Shown one piece after another: positions 44,260 to 53,391 of a DNA stretch of 64,000 bases. The position numbers and the translations under genes are program-made. Numbering within the stretch: position 1 is the first letter of the stretch; each line of letters begins with the position of its first letter. The DNA is from Aestuariibacter sp. GTDB taxonomy: Bacteria > Pseudomonadota > Gammaproteobacteria > Enterobacterales > Alteromonadaceae. Below the pieces are notes generated by a model, which was not told the DNA's origin, did not search any database, and saw only the letters and a program-made list of their open reading frames with translations. The stretch is taken from the NCBI GenBank assembly GCA_017794925.1, contig CP051238.1:2744179-2808178 (forward strand), written 5' to 3'.

Positions 44260-44285
44260 CTAGCGCGGAAGTCAGGCCGCGCTAG
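44260..44285. terminator. Hairpin between convergent genes
   Basis: CTAGCGCGG and CCGCGCTAG form a 9-bp stem with an 8-base loop between the transglutaminase gene and the convergent outer-membrane protein gene, overlapping the latter's stop. There is no strong T-run. Confidence 0.6.
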
Positions 44286-44992
44286 AATTCATATTCCAGA
44301 GAAAAGCGGAACGTGTGGTCTTTGGTGACACTGTCTACGGCAGCAATAAATCCCAGTTCCCATTTTAGCTGGCGACGGCTGTCGAATCGCTGAATACCCA
44401 TAAAGGCAGGTCCGATACCAATAAAATCATCGCCCGTATAAAGTTCAACAGCAGGTTGCAGCAATGGCATCCAGCGATACCGGTATTTCATCCGTAGCTG
44501 GGTTTTTAACTCCTGATCCGGTACATCGCCCCATTCATACACAAACAGGGTGTTGACCGTTAAGCTGGTGGGCCCGAACTCTTTTTCCATGACCAGGCCA
44601 GTGGTCACCTCCCAGCGCTTTTCATTGTGAAACTTTTCAACTTCAAACAGGGTGCCAAAGTCAGCCCAGTATTTACCTTGTTCTGTCATCATCCAGCGCA
44701 CTTCGAACTCATAGCCTTCTAACCCGAAGTCATCGTGTTGTTCGTCCCGTGAGCCAACGGCGTAAAATTTGGCAATCACCGTCTCGCTTAACGCATGACC
44801 AAACGCGATTCGCTGTAGTAGTTCGTTTCCTTCATCGTTCTGTCGGGACATAAAGCGCCACTCCAACTCTCGTTCGAACGGCAAAATATAAGGATGGTAA
44901 ACCCGATCGACTACGCCTTCGGAAGGCTCAGCTTTCGCTGTCGATACCCACAATAATGACAAGGAAAAAAGTAATAAGCTAAATAATCTCAT
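44282..44992 (-). CDS. Outer-membrane beta-barrel-like protein
   Basis: The 236 aa protein starts MRLFSLLLFS behind AAGGAG, with a signal peptide ending near AKA. The rest is beta-strand-rich (ELEWRFMS, EFEVRWMMTE) with terminal Phe (FSLEYEF), suggesting a small outer-membrane barrel. The start overlaps the FTR1-like gene stop by 4 bases. It is the last gene of the response regulator-kinase-cupredoxin-FTR1-like operon. A role in metal uptake is inferred from neighbours only. Confidence 0.7.
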   Translation of the reverse strand: MRLFSLLLFSLSLLWVSTAKAEPSEGVVDRVYHPYILPFERELEWRFMSRQNDEGNELLQRIAFGHALSETVIAKFYAVGSRDEQHDDFGLEGYEFEVRWMMTEQGKYWADFGTLFEVEKFHNEKRWEVTTGLVMEKEFGPTSLTVNTLFVYEWGDVPDQELKTQLRMKYRYRWMPLLQPAVELYTGDDFIGIGPAFMGIQRFDSRRQLKWELGFIAAVDSVTKDHTFRFSLEYEF

Positions 44993-45738
44993 AACGCTAC
45001 TCCTTCGGCGTTGTGCTGCCGAAGTAAAAGATACCGGCGCAAGACAATCCATTGCGCCACTAAAACTAAACATGTCCACGTTAACAGATACGGCAAACCC
45101 GGTTGAGCTTCGTAACCAAATAACGCATTAAACAGATGCCCGTATTCACTGGCGTCAGCGACCAGTGCACTGCTGTCCCAAAGCGGTGAATATTCGTCAA
45201 CTGCGCCAATCTGCTGCAGCAAAGGGGTGATGTCACTGGCCTGAGCAGCAATAAACAGCATCCAGATACTCCTTATAGCTACGGCTGTGCGGTAGGGCGC
45301 CAGTAACACGACCAGCAGAATAGCCAGGCTCACACTAATACCGCTCCCCAGCACGGAGCCAATAAAGATGGCTGGAATACGTTCAGAATGACTGCCAAAT
45401 GCAACCAGATACAACATGAAATCAGCCAGGTGGAGACTGATTATCGGCGTGGCTGTTACAAGAATACTGAGCATCTGTTGTTTTTCTCTTACGCTGGCTA
45501 ACGCGGCCAGATAAGCGGTGAATAGCAGGCCGATAGTTAGCCACTCATAGCCGGCACCTTCGAATAAGTCACTTATGCTATTCCGGGTAAGAACCAGTAT
45601 CGCAGTAGTGACACAACTGGTCAGTAATAACAGCCAGAGTGTACGAGGCTGTACCCGGAATGCTGACAGCACAAAACTCATCAGTAACGCGATGGGTAAG
45701 GCGTCGCGCAGCATCAATATGACCGTATTAATCAACAT
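44989..45738 (-). CDS. Polytopic membrane protein, FTR1-like
   Basis: The 249 aa protein has about seven hydrophobic segments and begins LINTVILMLRDALPIALL, where FTR1/EfeU iron permeases usually have a REGLE motif. Here the position reads RDALP and a second canonical REXXE is not seen, so iron-binding residues are incomplete. It overlaps the cupredoxin gene by 11 bases. The cupredoxin neighbour is a typical FTR1 partner. The family assignment is tentative. Confidence 0.55.
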   Translation of the reverse strand: MLINTVILMLRDALPIALLMSFVLSAFRVQPRTLWLLLLTSCVTTAILVLTRNSISDLFEGAGYEWLTIGLLFTAYLAALASVREKQQMLSILVTATPIISLHLADFMLYLVAFGSHSERIPAIFIGSVLGSGISVSLAILLVVLLAPYRTAVAIRSIWMLFIAAQASDITPLLQQIGAVDEYSPLWDSSALVADASEYGHLFNALFGYEAQPGLPYLLTWTCLVLVAQWIVLRRYLLLRQHNAEGVAL

Positions 45739-46081
45739 CCGCTACCTCCTCGCCGGGCGACAGTACTATCACTTCTCCCTGGGCCGTGGTTGGATGATAC
45801 TGACCAAAAAATGGATAGGTCCCAGGTGCCAGCGGGCCAATAAACAGGTTTGCTTTTGACTGGCCAAAAATGACTTTTTCACGGTTTAGGGCAAAGCTAT
45901 CGAATTCCTCCGGGTCATCATCGTCATTAATAATGATCAATTTAACTTTCTTATTTGCCGGCACATACACTTTGGCCGGATGAAACAGATGGTCCTTAAG
46001 CCGAACGACGACTTCGGGCCTGGCGGCCAGTACGTCCAGACTAATCACAATCAGGCAAGCCGATAACAACAACCTCAGCAT
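45728..46081 (-). CDS. Exported cupredoxin-domain protein
   Basis: The 117 aa protein has a signal peptide (cleavage near VLA), then a cupredoxin-like fold (VVVRLKDHLFHPAKVYVPANKKVKLII; GPLAPGTYPFFGQYHP). The EfeO/FtrB-type segment with DDPEEFDS is present. The classical Cys ligand of type-1 copper is not visible, so it may bind metal differently. It overlaps the kinase gene by 7 bases. Confidence 0.82.
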   Translation of the reverse strand: MLRLLLSACLIVISLDVLAARPEVVVRLKDHLFHPAKVYVPANKKVKLIIINDDDDPEEFDSFALNREKVIFGQSKANLFIGPLAPGTYPFFGQYHPTTAQGEVIVLSPGEEVADVD

Positions 46082-47439
46082 GATTTTTCCTGTGGTTGCG
46101 GTTTCGGTTCATCAGTTTCCGAACGGGTTACGTCGGGATTAACCGGAAGGGACAGGGTGACGGATAACCCTCCCAATGTGGATTTACTCAGGGTTAATGA
46201 TCCATGGTGTAACATCACAACCTGATTAACGATAGCGAGGCCTATGCCACTGCCTGACTGACGTTGGGTTTGTACATTTGCCACTCTGAAAAATGGGGTG
46301 AGGACTTTAGAGTAATCTTCCTCGGGTATGCCCGGCCCGGAGTCAGCTATTTGAATTTCCAGACTTGCGCTGCGGATCTGCGCAGATACTTCGATTTCGC
46401 CACCGTCGGGAGTATATTTGCTGGCATTACCTATCAGGTTGGATAACATGGTTTGCAGTGCAAACGGACTGGCTTGTACGGTGCAGGGTTCACTGTTAAG
46501 CGAAATCGACTGCTGTTTTGCATCAATGGCTTCATACAGGTCGCTAATCACTTCTTGCAGCAGGGATTCTATTTCAACGGCTTCTAAATCGGCGTGAGCG
46601 GTTTCCGGGTTAGTACGGCTTAATAACAAAAGTTGGTTTACTACCCGAATCATTCTGTCGGTATCGCGTTGGCATTTGGCAATTTCTTCCTTACCGGGTG
46701 TTTCTGAGGCATGCAGGTTATGCAGATTGATTTTCAATACACTCAGGGGAGTCCGTAATTCGTGCGCGGCGTTGGCTGAAAATAACTGTTCTCGTTCAAA
46801 GGCCTTGTTGAGTCTTAAAAACAGCGAGTTCAGCGTGTCGGTCACCGTCGTTAATTCACTCGGGGTGTTAGGCAGTGTAATCGGTTCAAGGTTATTTCTG
46901 GCTTTGTTTTCGAGTTGCGCAGATAACGCACTAAGAGGACGTACGCCGCGATTGACGACCCAGTAAATAAGCACCGCCAGTACCGGAATACTTACGATGA
47001 GTGGTGTCATCGCTGCCAGAATAAGGTTTTCGGTTAGCGTGTCTCTGCTACCTAAAGGATGTGCAACAATAACGACGTTGTCATTGTCAGGGTTTGTATT
47101 GGCAAGCACGCGCCACCGGTTGCCCAAAAAGTTCTCAGCGCTGAACCCTGTGTTTTGTGAACTGATACGCTTATCGGGCGCATTGGATGAGCGCATGAGC
47201 AGCTGATCCTGTTGCCATAACTGCCAGGCTACATCCGGGGGGCTTTCGATTTCCAGTGTATTGCCAGCGTGATTGGCTGGTAAGGCGACCAGAGTATTAG
47301 CGATGGCCTGTAATTCACCGTCAAACAGTCGGGTCGCGTCTTCCATGCTGGCGCGATAACCGGTGATGGCTGCACTAAAGGTCACCAGCACTATCAGGGC
47401 TATCAACAACCAGGTCACCTGGCGGCGGATGGAATTCAT
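46075..47439 (-). CDS. Membrane sensor histidine kinase, QseC/PmrB type
   Basis: The 454 aa protein has transmembrane segments at about 8-28 and 138-163 flanking a periplasmic domain of about 110 residues, then HAMP, HisKA with H226 (NAAHELRTPLSVLK), N-box LIGNASKYTP, G1 DSGPGIPEED and G2 GSGIGLAIVNQ. It follows the response regulator by 8 bases. The operon partners suggest a metal or envelope signal, but the periplasmic domain gives no clear ligand motif. Confidence 0.9.
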   Translation of the reverse strand: MNSIRRQVTWLLIALIVLVTFSAAITGYRASMEDATRLFDGELQAIANTLVALPANHAGNTLEIESPPDVAWQLWQQDQLLMRSSNAPDKRISSQNTGFSAENFLGNRWRVLANTNPDNDNVVIVAHPLGSRDTLTENLILAAMTPLIVSIPVLAVLIYWVVNRGVRPLSALSAQLENKARNNLEPITLPNTPSELTTVTDTLNSLFLRLNKAFEREQLFSANAAHELRTPLSVLKINLHNLHASETPGKEEIAKCQRDTDRMIRVVNQLLLLSRTNPETAHADLEAVEIESLLQEVISDLYEAIDAKQQSISLNSEPCTVQASPFALQTMLSNLIGNASKYTPDGGEIEVSAQIRSASLEIQIADSGPGIPEEDYSKVLTPFFRVANVQTQRQSGSGIGLAIVNQVVMLHHGSLTLSKSTLGGLSVTLSLPVNPDVTRSETDEPKPQPQEKSC

Positions 47440-47447
47440 AGTCGCAG

Positions 47448-48110
47448 TTACTGTCCTTTGGGCGTGGTGTAGCCCACACCGCGAATGGTTTTAATAAACT
47501 GATCGGGCAGTTTTTTGCGAAGGTTACTGATGTGAACTTCAATAGTGTTCGACGCCACCTCGTCGCCCCACTCATAAAGCTTATTTTCGAATTGTTGTTT
47601 TGACAGTACCCGGCCGGCATTTTCCATTAATATGCGCAAGACCATAAATTCCCGGCGTGGTAGTGACACGGGCGAATTATTCACTGTTACCGAATGTTCA
47701 GCGAGATTCAGAGAAACGCCGTGTAAGCTAATATCACTGGACGCGACGTTACCCAGTCTGCGCTCCAGTACTCGCAATCGGGCAAACAATTCAGCCATAT
47801 CAAAGGGTTTTGGTAAATAATCGTCTGCACCGCCATCCAGACCGAGAATTTTATCATTCATGCTGTCGCGGGCAGTCAGAATCAACACCGGCAACGACGC
47901 ATCCCGGCTTCGCAGTGATTTCAGCACCTGTAGCCCATCCATATCCGGTAACCCCAGGTCCAGCACCACCATGTCTGTTTCGCCTTGTTTTACTGCGGCG
48001 AGTGCCTCTTTCCCGGTGTGTACAGCGTTGACCGCATAATTTTGTCTGCGCAGCGAATCACCGAGTGCGCCAGAAAGAGCCAGATCATCTTCGACTAACA
48101 ATATATTCAT
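47448..48110 (-). CDS. OmpR-family response regulator, QseB/PmrA type
   Basis: The 220 aa protein has a receiver domain with phospho-acceptor D51 (VVLDLGLPDMDG) and Lys in YLPKPF, and a winged-helix DNA-binding domain (about 125-218; SNTIEVHISNLRKKL, IRGVGYTTP). It is the first gene of a five-gene operon with kinase, cupredoxin, FTR1-like and outer-membrane proteins. A perfect CTTAAG-N5-CTTAAG box, the pattern bound by PmrA-type regulators, lies 55 bases upstream, so autoregulation is likely. Confidence 0.92.
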   Translation of the reverse strand: MNILLVEDDLALSGALGDSLRRQNYAVNAVHTGKEALAAVKQGETDMVVLDLGLPDMDGLQVLKSLRSRDASLPVLILTARDSMNDKILGLDGGADDYLPKPFDMAELFARLRVLERRLGNVASSDISLHGVSLNLAEHSVTVNNSPVSLPRREFMVLRILMENAGRVLSKQQFENKLYEWGDEVASNTIEVHISNLRKKLPDQFIKTIRGVGYTTPKGQ

Positions 48111-48447
48111 GCGGCAATACTTAAGCGTTGGTTACAGGCGTATGCAAAAAAGATCGCATAGTTTCCTTAAGAATATCTTAAGAAAGTAAATCGCAACAGT
48201 AACACGCTGATTTTAATTTGAAATTCTCAATAATTAAGAAAGGTAAGAGATAAGAAATGTAGTTGTTCACAAAAAAGGGATAACTCTAACATGTTGTTTT
48301 TATTTACTAAATATAAAGCTAGATAGGGAGTTATTAAGTGACGGCATCTATTACAAGCTTAACGCGTATTCGCGAATGATACAGATGTCGTGTAAAATTC
48401 ACACAGTTGTCATTTTTATTTCATAGTAGCGTGGTTTTACCCTGAGC
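48111..48447. other. Intergenic region upstream of the two-component operon
   Basis: These 337 A+T-rich bases separate the response regulator operon and the CPBP gene. The one clear element is the CTTAAG box, annotated separately; no supported coding region is seen. Confidence 0.6.
48166..48182. promoter_or_regulatory. PmrA-type box CTTAAG-N5-CTTAAG
   Basis: CTTAAGAATATCTTAAG is two perfect CTTAAG direct repeats spaced by 5 bases. This is the arrangement bound by PmrA/BasR response regulators. It lies 55 bases upstream of the response-regulator start. Confidence 0.75.
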
Positions 48448-49086
48448 ATGTCGCCGAATAAGCTGTGGACGGAGCTGGTTGCTCTGTTTGTTCTGGTTCC
48501 TTTATTGTTTTTAGCCGGTATTCAATATGCCGGGCCTTACCTCATGGCGGTGCTTGTCGTCATTGGAGGGGGATGCCTGTGGCTGTTATTGAAAGACAGT
48601 ACGTTTAAGCGCTTTCGTTTGTGGAATTGGCAACAGGGGAAGCCACATCTACTGGCTTCCTTAAAGTTGTTCGTCCCCTGGGCCTGTCTGACGGCGGTTA
48701 TTGTGTATTGGTGGCTGCCCGAGGCGTTTTTGCAATGGCCCGCCGAGCAAACGTCACTATGGCTGATGACACTGGTGTTGTACCCATTGTTGTCTGTGGT
48801 TCCACAGGAAATTATTTACCGAACCTACTTCTTTCATCGATATAAGCAAATTTTGCCATCACGTTATGTGCGGCTCGGGGCCAGTACGGCGTTATTTGGC
48901 TTTGCCCACGCCATTTACGGCAATTGGATTGCCGTAGTGGTATCGGCGATAGGGGGGGCAGTGTTTGGGTTCCGCTATATGCAAAGTCGCTCAACAGTGG
49001 TGGTTATTGTGGAACATTCCTTATGGGGATGTTTCTTATTCACGATTGGGTTTGGCTCGTTTTTGTCCATTCAGCATACTTTATAA
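48448..49086 (+). CDS. CPBP-family (Rce1-like) intramembrane protease homologue
   Basis: The 212 aa protein has about six hydrophobic segments and CPBP motifs: QEIIYR at 120-125 in place of EExxxR, FGFAHAIYGNW, and VEHSLWG. The first Glu of the usual EE pair is Gln120, so catalysis is uncertain, though E121 and both His-containing motifs are kept. It lies on the plus strand, convergent with the DUF3080 gene. Confidence 0.8.
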   Translation: MSPNKLWTELVALFVLVPLLFLAGIQYAGPYLMAVLVVIGGGCLWLLLKDSTFKRFRLWNWQQGKPHLLASLKLFVPWACLTAVIVYWWLPEAFLQWPAEQTSLWLMTLVLYPLLSVVPQEIIYRTYFFHRYKQILPSRYVRLGASTALFGFAHAIYGNWIAVVVSAIGGAVFGFRYMQSRSTVVVIVEHSLWGCFLFTIGFGSFLSIQHTL

Positions 49087-49095
49087 CCACATCTT

Positions 49096-50169
49096 CTACG
49101 ATCCTCCCGGCGACATATTGCAACGGGCCAGAAACGTCTGCCATATCTTTATGTGCGCTTTCATTGCACGTTGATATTCCTCAAAGGTTGTTGTTTGTTG
49201 GCGTAAATACGCTTTGAAGGCGTAGGGTAATACCGGGTCGTTTTGCCATTGCTCCGAGAGTGGTTCAAACGCGTAGTGAAAGGCATTAATTCGGCTGCCA
49301 ACGGGTTGAATGTTTTCTATAAAGGACAAGTAAAATACATTGCGCAGAATACTGGCGGTATCATCGGGATGGCCTTGTCCGCAGTGTTGTTCAGGTAACA
49401 GTCTGGCGAGCTCACGAGTGAGTATAGGAAGGCCCTGTGCCAACTGCTTTGTGGCAAGCCAGATACTGGCGGGTAAGCGCAGCAGTGCTGTTTGCTTCAG
49501 ATGCGTTTCCAGGCGTTCGTCCAGGTTGATGTTGGTCTCTTTATAGCCCTGTAACTGTTGTAAAGTTGCGACCTGCCCGGTGATATCCAAATGGTCAGCG
49601 CTCAACAAGCCGGGCAGGGGACGGCTGAAAGCCTGTTTTGTTTCGTCACTTAATGTCAGCATGTTGCTCCAATGCAAGTGAAAATCAGCGGTCTTAATAT
49701 TCAGCCATTGCTGCATTGTGGCCAATTGTGATTCACGATTGTCGATGCCGGTCGTAGTCTGCTGATAATAATCAATGCACTGCTGAAGTGCCCGAATAAG
49801 ACGGTACTCGTAGATCAAACGTACCGAATACGCCTGCACTTTACCCAATGCGGTATTGCGCTCCGCCACGAGACTCCCTAACCGGCAGGTTTGTATCTGG
49901 TAAAGTTCAGTAAGGTCAATTTCGATAGCCGTTGTTGTGAGCAGAAGTTCGTTTTTATCCGGGTAATTCAGCGTTGCTCGGTCAGGCATTGCAGGCAACG
50001 TTGTGTCGAGCGTTCGCGACAAACGGGATTGGTAGTCTTGTAGTTGCGACGCGGCATCATTTGGTGTGCAGCCAGTCAGTGACAGCAGCAAAAATAGGTA
50101 AAATACGCAAATGCCAACGCGGAGCTGCCTTGTGCTGATAATGAAAAGGAAGGTTACAACTGCTGACAA
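49096..50169 (-). CDS. DUF3080-family lipoprotein
   Basis: The 357 aa protein has a lipoprotein signal with lipobox LTGC (Cys34) and a helical mature domain ending CNMSPGGS. The layout resembles DUF3080, which is found in gammaproteobacteria beside fructosamine kinase genes. It overlaps the fructosamine kinase stop by 16 bases. Function is unknown. Confidence 0.68.
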   Translation of the reverse strand: MSAVVTFLFIISTRQLRVGICVFYLFLLLSLTGCTPNDAASQLQDYQSRLSRTLDTTLPAMPDRATLNYPDKNELLLTTTAIEIDLTELYQIQTCRLGSLVAERNTALGKVQAYSVRLIYEYRLIRALQQCIDYYQQTTTGIDNRESQLATMQQWLNIKTADFHLHWSNMLTLSDETKQAFSRPLPGLLSADHLDITGQVATLQQLQGYKETNINLDERLETHLKQTALLRLPASIWLATKQLAQGLPILTRELARLLPEQHCGQGHPDDTASILRNVFYLSFIENIQPVGSRINAFHYAFEPLSEQWQNDPVLPYAFKAYLRQQTTTFEEYQRAMKAHIKIWQTFLARCNMSPGGS

Positions 50170-51038
50170 ATCTGATGTACGTCCTGTTGCGCTGTGTTTA
50201 AGTACTGACCGCCAAATAGTACGGCATGATTGAGTATGTGGTAAAGCTGATAGAGTTTACGTCTGGAAGCGTAATCCGGATCCAAAGACCAGGTCGCCTG
50301 ATAGCCTTCGTAAAACGCATCGGGCAGACGACCAAACAGTTCTGCCATTGCAATGTCGGTCTCCCGATCGCCAATATACACGGCCGGATCGAAAATTACC
50401 GGGACGTCATGATGAAAACCAATATTACCGTGCCATAGGTCTCCGTGCACCAGTGAGGGCAGGGGCTGGTGGAACTGAAGATACTGGTGAATCCGGGTAA
50501 CACAGACGTCGATGTTGCACCACTTATGGCCTTTTGCAGCAAGTAACTCCAGCATTGTACCAATGCGAAACTCGGCGTAAAACTGGGCCCAGCTTGAATG
50601 GAATTCGTTTATTTGTCTGCTTTTGCCTATGAAGTTATTGCGCTGCCACCCAAAGCGGTTGGTGGTTGGTTGGCGATGCAGGGTAGCTATCTGCTCACCA
50701 CAGCGCCGCCATAACTCGCTGCTTCCGTGTTGCATCTTTAAGTACTGCAAAACCAGATATTCGTGGAGGGTACCGTTTTCTTCGATTACCCCGTGGCAGA
50801 TAACAGAAGGGGTTTTAATACTGTCGGACTTTTCCAGCGCCGATAAACCATCGGCTTCCGCATCCAGTTCCAAGTCATTGGGATGGCGCATGTCACGGTA
50901 TTTAACAAAAAAACGCCGGGATTCGTCACGTATCATGACGCTCTGGTGTGAATCGCCTCCGTGAAGCACCTGACGATGCTGACAGACGAACAAATTCCCT
51001 GTTACTTCTGAAATGGTTTCACTAATGAATTGCCACAT
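50154..51038 (-). CDS. Fructosamine kinase family protein
   Basis: The 294 aa protein has the aminoglycoside-phosphotransferase-like fold with catalytic motif LVHGDLWHGNIGF and metal-binding FDPAVYIGDRETDIAM. Family members phosphorylate ketoamines (fructosamine or ribulosamine adducts) on damaged proteins or amino acids, which promotes deglycation. It is cytosolic. It is co-transcribed with the DUF3080 lipoprotein gene. Confidence 0.88.
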   Translation of the reverse strand: MWQFISETISEVTGNLFVCQHRQVLHGGDSHQSVMIRDESRRFFVKYRDMRHPNDLELDAEADGLSALEKSDSIKTPSVICHGVIEENGTLHEYLVLQYLKMQHGSSELWRRCGEQIATLHRQPTTNRFGWQRNNFIGKSRQINEFHSSWAQFYAEFRIGTMLELLAAKGHKWCNIDVCVTRIHQYLQFHQPLPSLVHGDLWHGNIGFHHDVPVIFDPAVYIGDRETDIAMAELFGRLPDAFYEGYQATWSLDPDYASRRKLYQLYHILNHAVLFGGQYLNTAQQDVHQICQQL

Positions 51039-51201
51039 GGTCTTGCGATGTCATGGGTTTTCCTTGAGTATGGAATATTTTGTTGCCTTTGCCAGTAAGA
51101 ATGTGGGCTTTTTAACGGATTTTTGTCCTTTTGATAGGGGCCAAGGGTTATTCGCTTTTCACCAGAAAGCTTGAGTCAAAACGATATTTTATTATTAGGC
51201 G

Positions 51202-51229
51202 TTGCATGACAGGTCGAAGGCGTTATAAT
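51202..51229 (+). promoter_or_regulatory. Sigma70-like promoter of thrS
   Basis: TTGCAT and TATAAT are separated by 16 bases. The predicted start lies near 51236, giving a leader of about 110 bases. Confidence 0.7.
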
Positions 51230-51262
51230 CCCAGCAAACAACGGGCCATTCGCCCGCTCACG

Positions 51263-51285
51263 CACCCATCTCAGGGTGTTTTTTT
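51263..51285 (+). terminator. Terminator/attenuator in the thrS leader
   Basis: CACCC and GGGTG pair around a 6-base loop, followed by seven T residues. It lies inside the predicted thrS leader, about 60 bases before the start codon. A 5-bp hairpin (51242-51256) precedes it. Confidence 0.65.
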
Positions 51286-51304
51286 ATGACTAAAAACAAA
51301 CACA

Positions 51305-51330
51305 AGTGGCACAGAGTAGGTGTCACCACT
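51305..51330 (+). promoter_or_regulatory. Hairpin next to the thrS ribosome binding site
   Basis: AGTGGCAC pairs with GTG and CCACT across a 3-base bulge; the TAAGGA ribosome binding site follows directly. It could be a translational operator, as ThrS represses its own mRNA in E. coli. No tRNA-like loop was proven here. Confidence 0.4.
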
Positions 51331-51343
51331 GTAAGGACGATTC

Positions 51344-53260
51344 ATGCCTGTTATTACTCTTCCTGATGGAAGTCAGCGTACTTTCGACAACCCCGTTTCT
51401 GTATTAGATGTGGCCGCCGATATCGGCCCTGGTTTGGCAAAAGCGACCATTGCCGGTCGTGTAAACGGCGAGCGTGTAGACGCGTGCGACGTAATTGAGT
51501 CTGACGCAGCGTTAGAAATCATCACCGCAAAAGATGAAGACGGTCTGGAGATCATCCGTCACAGCTGTGCTCACTTAATTGGTCACGCAATCAAACAGCT
51601 ATGGCCTGATGCGAAAATGGCGATTGGTCCGACAATCGACAATGGTTTTTATTACGATGTTGATATGGAGCAAAGCCTGACCCAGGAAGACTTGCAAAAG
51701 CTTGAAAAGCGTATGCTGGAACTGGCAAAAACGAATTATGATGTGGTTAAGAAGAACGTGAGCTGGCAGGAAGCGCGAGATACGTTTGAAGCCCGCGGCG
51801 AAACCTACAAAATAGAAATTCTTGACGAGAATATTCCTAAGGACTCTTTCCCGGGTTTGTATCACCACGAAGAATACATTGATATGTGTCGTGGTCCTCA
51901 CGTACCGAACATGAAGTTCTGTCAGCACTTTAAACTGATGAAAGTGGCTGGTGCATACTGGCGTGGTAACAGCGACAATAAAATGTTGCAACGTATCTAC
52001 GGTACAGCCTGGGCAGATAAAAAGCAGCTGAAAGCCTATTTAACCCGTCTGGAAGAAGCGGAAAAGCGTGACCATCGTAAAATCGGTAAAACGCTAGACC
52101 TGTTCCATTGGCAGGAAGAAGCACCGGGTATGGTGTTCTGGCACAACGACGGCTGGTCGGTTTACACCGAGCTGGAAAAATTTGTACGTAACATGCTTCG
52201 CAAGTACAGCTATGACGAAGTGAAAGGCCCGTTGATGATGGACCGTGTGCTGTGGGAGAAATCAGGGCATTGGGACAAGTACGCCGAAAACATGTTCACC
52301 ACCGAATCTGAAAAGCGTGAATATGCCATTAAGCCCATGAACTGTCCGGGTCACGTGCAGATTTTTAACCAGGGGTTGAAGTCATACCGTGACCTGCCAT
52401 TGCGTATGGCGGAATTTGGTTGCTGTCACCGTAACGAACCCTCTGGTGCCTTGCACGGCCTGATGCGTGTCCGTGGCTTTACGCAGGACGATGCTCATAT
52501 TTTCTGTACCGAAGAGCAGATGCTGGATGAAGTGTGTAATTGTATCGACATGATTTACGATGCATATCGCACGTTTGGTTTTGAAAAGATCGAAGTAAAA
52601 CTGTCTACCCGCCCTGAAAAGCGTGTAGGTAGTGACGAGATTTGGGACAAGGCTGAAAAAGCCCTGGCTGACGCGCTTAACAGCAAAGATATTGAATTCA
52701 AGTACTTGCCTGGTGAAGGTGCGTTCTACGGTCCGAAGATTGAGTTTACGTTGTACGACTGTCTTGATCGCGCTTGGCAGTGCGGTACGGTACAGGCCGA
52801 CTTCTCTATGCCTGGTCGCTTAGGGTCGACCTACGTAGCAGAAGATGGCGAGCGCAAAGTACCGGTAATGATTCACCGTGCGGTGCTGGGCTCACTGGAG
52901 CGTTTCATCGGTATTCTTACCGAAGAATATGCGGGCTTCTTCCCGCTTTGGTTGGCGCCTAAGCAAATGATGGTAATGAATATTACCGACAAACAAGCTG
53001 AATATGCCGAGCAAATCGTGGAAAAACTGCAAGCGCAAGGGTTCCGTGCGAAGTCTGACTTGAGAAATGAGAAGATAGGCTTTAAAATTCGTGAACATAC
53101 GCTTAAACGCGTACCTTACATGCTGGTGGTCGGTGACAAAGAGATGGAATCGGGTCAGGTGGCAGTGCGTTCTCGCCGGGGTGAAGACCTGGGCAGTATG
53201 CCAATCGATGCCTTTATTAGCCTGGCGAACGAAGAAATCGCTGGAAAAACCATCAAATAA
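51344..53260 (+). CDS. thrS: Threonyl-tRNA synthetase
   Basis: The 638 aa protein has the normal length. Domains: TGS (about 1-60), editing domain with HxxxH ([16 protein letters not shown]), catalytic class-II core with motif 2 ([27 protein letters not shown] broken about residues 360-387), zinc Cys in MNCPGH, motif 3 ([11 protein letters not shown]) and an anticodon-binding domain. It charges tRNA-Thr. TAAGGACG precedes the ATG. It is followed by infC, rpmI and rplT in the canonical order. Confidence 0.97.
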   Translation: MPVITLPDGSQRTFDNPVSVLDVAADIGPGLAKATIAGRVNGERVDACDVIESDAALEIITAKDEDGLEIIRHSCAHLIGHAIKQLWPDAKMAIGPTIDNGFYYDVDMEQSLTQEDLQKLEKRMLELAKTNYDVVKKNVSWQEARDTFEARGETYKIEILDENIPKDSFPGLYHHEEYIDMCRGPHVPNMKFCQHFKLMKVAGAYWRGNSDNKMLQRIYGTAWADKKQLKAYLTRLEEAEKRDHRKIGKTLDLFHWQEEAPGMVFWHNDGWSVYTELEKFVRNMLRKYSYDEVKGPLMMDRVLWEKSGHWDKYAENMFTTESEKREYAIKPMNCPGHVQIFNQGLKSYRDLPLRMAEFGCCHRNEPSGALHGLMRVRGFTQDDAHIFCTEEQMLDEVCNCIDMIYDAYRTFGFEKIEVKLSTRPEKRVGSDEIWDKAEKALADALNSKDIEFKYLPGEGAFYGPKIEFTLYDCLDRAWQCGTVQADFSMPGRLGSTYVAEDGERKVPVMIHRAVLGSLERFIGILTEEYAGFFPLWLAPKQMMVMNITDKQAEYAEQIVEKLQAQGFRAKSDLRNEKIGFKIREHTLKRVPYMLVVGDKEMESGQVAVRSRRGEDLGSMPIDAFISLANEEIAGKTIK

Positions 53261-53391
53261 CGGTATACTCGCGCACTACATTTGTGGCGCGCGATTTCGT
53301 TGGCTACAGCAAAAATATAAGTATCTGGTTTACAAGAGATTTTTAAATATATCAAACCAGGTGAAGATTAAAAAAGTTGGAGGATTAGCAC

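Larger units (their letters stand above)
51039..51343. other. Fructosamine kinase / thrS intergenic region with thrS leader
   Basis: The first 150 bases show nothing clear. The rest contains a thrS promoter, a terminator-like hairpin and a second hairpin next to the thrS ribosome binding site, annotated separately. Confidence 0.6.

Noticed and set aside
51286..51366. Short frame in the thrS leader as a real gene
   Set aside because: No ribosome binding site is evident, and the four Thr codons may be chance; it is mentioned only as part of the leader finding.
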